Of a stretch of DNA of 5,373 nt, positions 5,331-5,373 are shown in pieces. The notes under the pieces are model-generated. The model searched no databases and had not been told where the DNA came from. It was given only the letters and a program-made list of their open reading frames with translations. The number at the start of each line of letters is the position of its first letter. Within the stretch, counting starts at the first letter, position 1. The translations under genes and the position numbers were made by a program. Source of the stretch: CAG-533 sp964589375 (GTDB lineage Bacteria; Bacillota_I; Bacilli_A; RF39; UBA660); the NCBI GenBank assembly GCA_964589375.1, contig CAZPSA010000067.1:1-5373 (forward strand), in the 5' to 3' direction.

Positions 5331-5373
5331 TTAGGAAAATGTCTCAAAAAAATTTAAACATTAGCGGGAAAAT
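5331..5373. repeat. Short direct repeat at the window edge, possible end of a mobile element
   Basis: TTAGGAAAAT (5331-5340, followed by GTCTC) and TTAGCGGGAAAAT (5361-5373, cut by the window end) share GGAAAAT spaced 33 bases apart. Spaced repeated motifs are typical of the termini of IS21-type and similar elements. With only two copies, one incomplete, this stays a weak suggestion. Nothing else is recognised between 5300 and 5373. Confidence 0.25.

Noticed and set aside
1..5373. CRISPR arrays, tRNA or rRNA genes, large riboswitches
   Set aside because: I saw no regularly spaced repeats, cloverleaf-type segments or GC-richer structured blocks; the only intergenic hairpins fit terminators or relics.

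Overview
The window is very AT-rich. It carries Bacillota-style translation signals (AGGTGA or GAGGTGA five to six bases before ATG), and TAA or TAG ends every gene. All five tryptophans checked in the first large gene are TGG, so the standard code fits and a Mollicutes-type code does not. A low-GC Bacillota, perhaps a gut member of Bacilli or Clostridia, is the best guess; the exact lineage cannot be read from the sequence.

Layout. Positions 1-94 hold the C-terminal end of a gene with a small CxxC zinc-ribbon-like tail. A hairpin with a U-run follows (127-163), then a 14-codon relic of an IS3-type transposase OrfA (167-211). The core is four genes on the plus strand. First comes a stand-alone membrane-anchored lytic transglycosylase-like protein (276-1658) with its own terminator (1665-1691). 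Then comes a tight operon: a DUF1292/UPF0473-type small protein (1742-1972), an overlapping membrane protein with a long cytoplasmic coiled coil and a degenerate SLT-like outer domain (1962-3470), and a directly abutting membrane protein with a Pro/Thr-rich stalk and another degenerate SLT-like outer domain (3471-5042). The last 331 bases have no intact gene. They hold a minus-strand relic of an ISL3-family transposase C-terminus, a weak terminator-like hairpin, an inverted repeat and a short direct repeat.

Main idea. The three large proteins share one plan: a cytoplasmic domain, one membrane helix, and an extracytoplasmic SLT-fold domain. The first and third are clear paralogues from end to end, including a shared juxtamembrane DKSKSG motif. 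Only the first keeps a glutamate at the expected catalytic place (E272), a GICQI motif and AYNWG. The other two lost the glutamate but kept the rest of the fold. This looks like one candidate murein-cleaving enzyme with two pseudoenzyme partners, possibly a membrane complex that binds or senses peptidoglycan and signals to the cytoplasm. That function is inference; the architecture and the missing residues are seen directly. Transposase debris on both sides suggests an accessory or rearranged region.
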